A program made the position numbers and the translations under genes. This document shows positions 62,134 to 64,000 of a stretch of DNA of 64,000 nt, in pieces. Position 1 is the stretch's first letter. Each line of letters starts with the position of its first letter. A model generated the notes under the pieces. That model made no database searches and was not told the origin of the DNA. It was given only the letters and a program-made list of their open reading frames with translations. This DNA comes from Candidatus Flexicrinis affinis (lineage in GTDB: Bacteria; Chloroflexota; Anaerolineae; Aggregatilineales; Phototrophicaceae): contig JADJWE010000007.1 of NCBI GenBank assembly GCA_016716525.1, forward strand, positions 248,001-312,000, in the 5' to 3' direction.

Positions 62134-63294
62134 CTATCTATTCCTGATGTCTTGGGCGATCGCCGTGCCGACGGCTTTCGAGTAGTTCTTGCTAAATCCG
62201 TGACCGGCGAGCTTGCCGACGCTCTTTGCGCCGCTGATCAGCTTGGTGTACGAGCCGACCGTCATGCTCACGAAGTCCAAGCCGCCGACAAACAGCGTCG
62301 GCTTGAGTGCAGACGAGGGGTACTGCACGGCGTTGCCGGCATAAATGAGCTGGATATACCGATCCATGACCTGCTTGGCCTCTTGTTCGGCCATCCGGTA
62401 CAGCTCCATCTCAGCCATTTCCTTAGGCCCGATGCCGATGCCGGTATCGGCGCCCTCCCACTTCTTGACCAGCGCGTTGTAGTGCTGCTTGCGCAGCGAC
62501 GGCAAGAGGTCTCGCGTCGTCTTCTTGTGCACTTTGCGAACCGCGTTGTCGGTCTTGATCGTGCCGCGGCTGTGGGCGGACACGGTGGTGCGTTTCTTGC
62601 GGGTGATCGCGTCCAGCATGATCTCGACCTGCTTGCCGGTCGCCCGATCGTTGACGCGCACCTTTCCCTTGATGCAGTCCCACAAGTCGCTGACGAGGCC
62701 GCCGCGCTGTGCGCTGTAGGTGTACAGCACATCAATGGCGCTCTGATCGAAAGCGGAATCGGTCGCGCTGCCCATCGCATCGTTCACGGCATCGAGCAGC
62801 GCAACCGCGCTGTTGAGGCCAGACTGAGGCGCAACCGCCATCCCATTGATATGGGTCACCGACGGATACCAGTTGCCCAGCGAGACGGGCACATCGTACT
62901 GCCTGATGATCGGGCGCTTGCCGTTGAAACCGGTGACTTCGCCGGTCGCGAAGTACACGACTTGGCCGTTCGGTTTTTGCGTGCGCTCGACAACCTCGAT
63001 CTTGCGGTCGGTCTTGCCGCCCGATACGCGGAACTGGGTGGAGTCCAGATCGCTGAAGTCTTTGCCCTTGCGCTGAAGCGCCTTCGTCGGCGCGGGCTGT
63101 ATGCGCTGTGTGGCGACTATGCGCGCGGTGGCCCGATTGCCGATCAGCCGTTGAAGCTGAACCACCTCGCGCCCCTGCAACTGGAGGCCAATCTGAGGCG
63201 TCACCCCGGCGTCGAACCGTGAGAGACCGTTCTTAATGCTGATTTTGGGCGCGTTTGCGCGGTTTGCGCGCTCACGCGCAGTTCGATCAGGCAT
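62134..63294 (-). CDS. eCIS-type effector with alpha/beta-hydrolase-like domain
   Basis: 386 residues from ATG 63294 (GGAG site; the frame further up to 63552 is a shadow). Disordered N-terminus of about 78 residues holds VVQLQRLIGNRATARIV (44-60) and LQRKG (73-77), the pattern seen in cargo of extracellular contractile injection systems (LQRxxGNRAV). From about 85: HINGMAVAP (149-156), LYTYSAQRGGLVSDLWDC (190-207) and SAHSRGT (239-245), with S242 at the nucleophile-elbow position (A-H-S-R-G), as in NGI/HSQGT-type alpha/beta hydrolases. No signal peptide. A C-terminal helical part follows. Substrate unknown. Confidence 0.7.
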   Translation of the reverse strand: MPDRTARERANRANAPKISIKNGLSRFDAGVTPQIGLQLQGREVVQLQRLIGNRATARIVATQRIQPAPTKALQRKGKDFSDLDSTQFRVSGGKTDRKIEVVERTQKPNGQVVYFATGEVTGFNGKRPIIRQYDVPVSLGNWYPSVTHINGMAVAPQSGLNSAVALLDAVNDAMGSATDSAFDQSAIDVLYTYSAQRGGLVSDLWDCIKGKVRVNDRATGKQVEIMLDAITRKKRTTVSAHSRGTIKTDNAVRKVHKKTTRDLLPSLRKQHYNALVKKWEGADTGIGIGPKEMAEMELYRMAEQEAKQVMDRYIQLIYAGNAVQYPSSALKPTLFVGGLDFVSMTVGSYTKLISGAKSVGKLAGHGFSKNYSKAVGTAIAQDIRNR

Positions 63295-63415
63295 GTGTCT
63301 TACTCCGTTGACACCGTTGCTTCGTAGCATAGTTGATAGGCGGCAAAATGGCAAAACAACGCTTCTCAGCAGACGGATTGGCTCTATCCACCGGCGCGTC
63401 TTGTTCGTTAGCCGA

Positions 63416-63444
63416 TTGCGACGGTTCCCATAAAATGACACAAT
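63416..63444 (+). promoter_or_regulatory. Promoter candidate for rpiB
   Basis: TTGCGA at 63416-63421, 17-base spacer, CACAAT at 63439-63444. A small hairpin CCTGCC/GGCAGG (63464-63481) follows in the leader, just ahead of the AAGGAAAGG ribosome site. Confidence 0.4.
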
Positions 63445-63499
63445 AGAGGCAAAGGGAAACGCGCCTGCCGGAGTAGGCAGGTCAAGGAAAGGCCGCCGA

Positions 63500-63961
63500 A
63501 TGAAGCTCGCCATTGCCAGCGACCACGCTGGATACGCCCTCAAAGCACACATCGTCGCCTATCTGGCCGCCAATGGTCATCACGTGATCGACCTCGGCGT
63601 GCAGACCGACGCCGTGCGCGCCGACTACCCCGATACCGCCGCCGCTGTCGCGCATGCCGTCCTCGACGGCTTCGCCGAACGCGGCATCGTGGTATGCGGA
63701 AGCGGTGTAGGGGCGTGCATAGCGGCCAATAAGTTCAACGGGATCTACGCGTCCATCGCCCATGACACGTACAGCGCCGCACAAGGCGTTGAGCACGACC
63801 GGATGAACGTGCTGTGCTTGGGCGGTCGCATTGTCGGCCCGGCGTTGGCCGAACAACTCATCGAAGCCTTCGTACGGGCGCAGCCCAACCCGGACTCGCG
63901 GTATGAACGTCGTTTCGAAAAGCTGCAGGCCATCGAACGCGGCCACCTCAACACTCAATAA
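63500..63961 (+). CDS. rpiB: Ribose-5-phosphate isomerase B
   Basis: 153-residue RpiB/LacAB family isomerase interconverting ribose 5-phosphate and ribulose 5-phosphate in the non-oxidative pentose phosphate pathway. Key elements: SDHAGYALKAHI at the N-terminus (D8, H9), the catalytic Cys in GIVVCGSGVGACIAANKFNGI, H99-region AHDTYSAAQGVEHDRMNVLCLGGR with the conserved His and Arg. ATG 63500 follows AAGGAAAGG. The gene after it starts 25 bases later and is probably cotranscribed. Confidence 0.96.
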   Translation: MKLAIASDHAGYALKAHIVAYLAANGHHVIDLGVQTDAVRADYPDTAAAVAHAVLDGFAERGIVVCGSGVGACIAANKFNGIYASIAHDTYSAAQGVEHDRMNVLCLGGRIVGPALAEQLIEAFVRAQPNPDSRYERRFEKLQAIERGHLNTQ

Positions 63962-63986
63962 TCCTGCACTACTTAGAGGAGACATC

Positions 63987-64000
63987 ATGAGCAACCCACC
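63987..64000 (+). CDS. Start of the next gene, truncated by the window edge
   Basis: ATG at 63987 behind GAGGAG (63976-63981), the same strand as rpiB. Only MSNP can be read; the product is unknown. A pentose-phosphate enzyme would be expected next to rpiB in this phylum, but that is context only. Confidence 0.5.

Overview
This 64 kb window is GC-rich, densely coding and reads like the chromosome of a Chloroflexota bacterium, most likely class Anaerolineae. That is an inference from gene content: Pro/Thr-rich linkers of the TPT type in a DUF3048 protein, an R3H/AAA ATPase of the Ycf45/SpoIIIAA type, many DinB-fold proteins, FAS1 and Tat-exported lipoprotein-like proteins, CUT1 ABC transporters and a GNAT-like protein pair. 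I found no rRNA, tRNA or CRISPR array.

Layout. 1-3.9 kb: ybeY (5' end possibly outside the window), dgkA, a membrane-anchored TIM-barrel-like protein and a class IV aminotransferase form one tight plus-strand run, followed by a small protein with a promoter/operator and a thioredoxin-like protein. 3.9-9.0 kb is an accessory, visibly AT-richer island: a broken second copy of a sulfotransferase 3' end, an intact IS5-family element, three secreted or anchored orphan proteins, the intact sulfotransferase, and two tiny paralogous membrane proteins. Two palindromes with compensatory changes sit in front of two of the orphan genes. 9-23 kb: metabolic and signalling genes on both strands (VOC protein, PLP decarboxylase, CHASE-type histidine kinase with an acyl-CoA carboxylase, glutamine-synthetase/SDR/aldehyde-dehydrogenase cluster, a divergent kinase-like protein, an MFS carrier). 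23-27 kb: sucA-sucB of the TCA cycle, ending in a strong terminator.

27-37 kb: a Tat-exported sugar-binding protein, its ABC ATPase and two permeases, then Gfo/Idh/MocA oxidoreductase, ThuA protein and an MBL hydrolase: a carbohydrate uptake and processing locus, followed by ilvD. 37-42 kb: ccmC with a previously easy-to-miss ccmD-like gene, a pseudo-receiver/roadblock protein translationally coupled to an ABC-2-like permease, then murE with an SGNH hydrolase. 43-45.5 kb: two tandem AHSA1-PDZ-DinB three-domain fusion proteins. 45.5-57.6 kb: a glycoside hydrolase, an Xaa-Pro peptidase, a Tat-exported MBL paralogue, DUF3048, FAS1/propeller protein, GNAT-like protein, R3H ATPase and exported proteins.

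57.7-64 kb: acetyltransferase, two tandem membrane proteins with an Imm17-like N-terminus, small enzymes, then a minus-strand three-gene cassette whose first product carries the N-terminal LQRLIGNRA motif of extracellular-contractile-injection-system cargo fused to an alpha/beta-hydrolase-like domain, followed by a YbjN/secretion-chaperone-like protein and an acidic small protein. This cassette is my best candidate for an undescribed system. The window closes with rpiB and the first codons of the next gene. Three copies of a roughly 140-base structured intergenic repeat (16.9, 27.3 and 48.5 kb) keep a five-hairpin layout while changing sequence.
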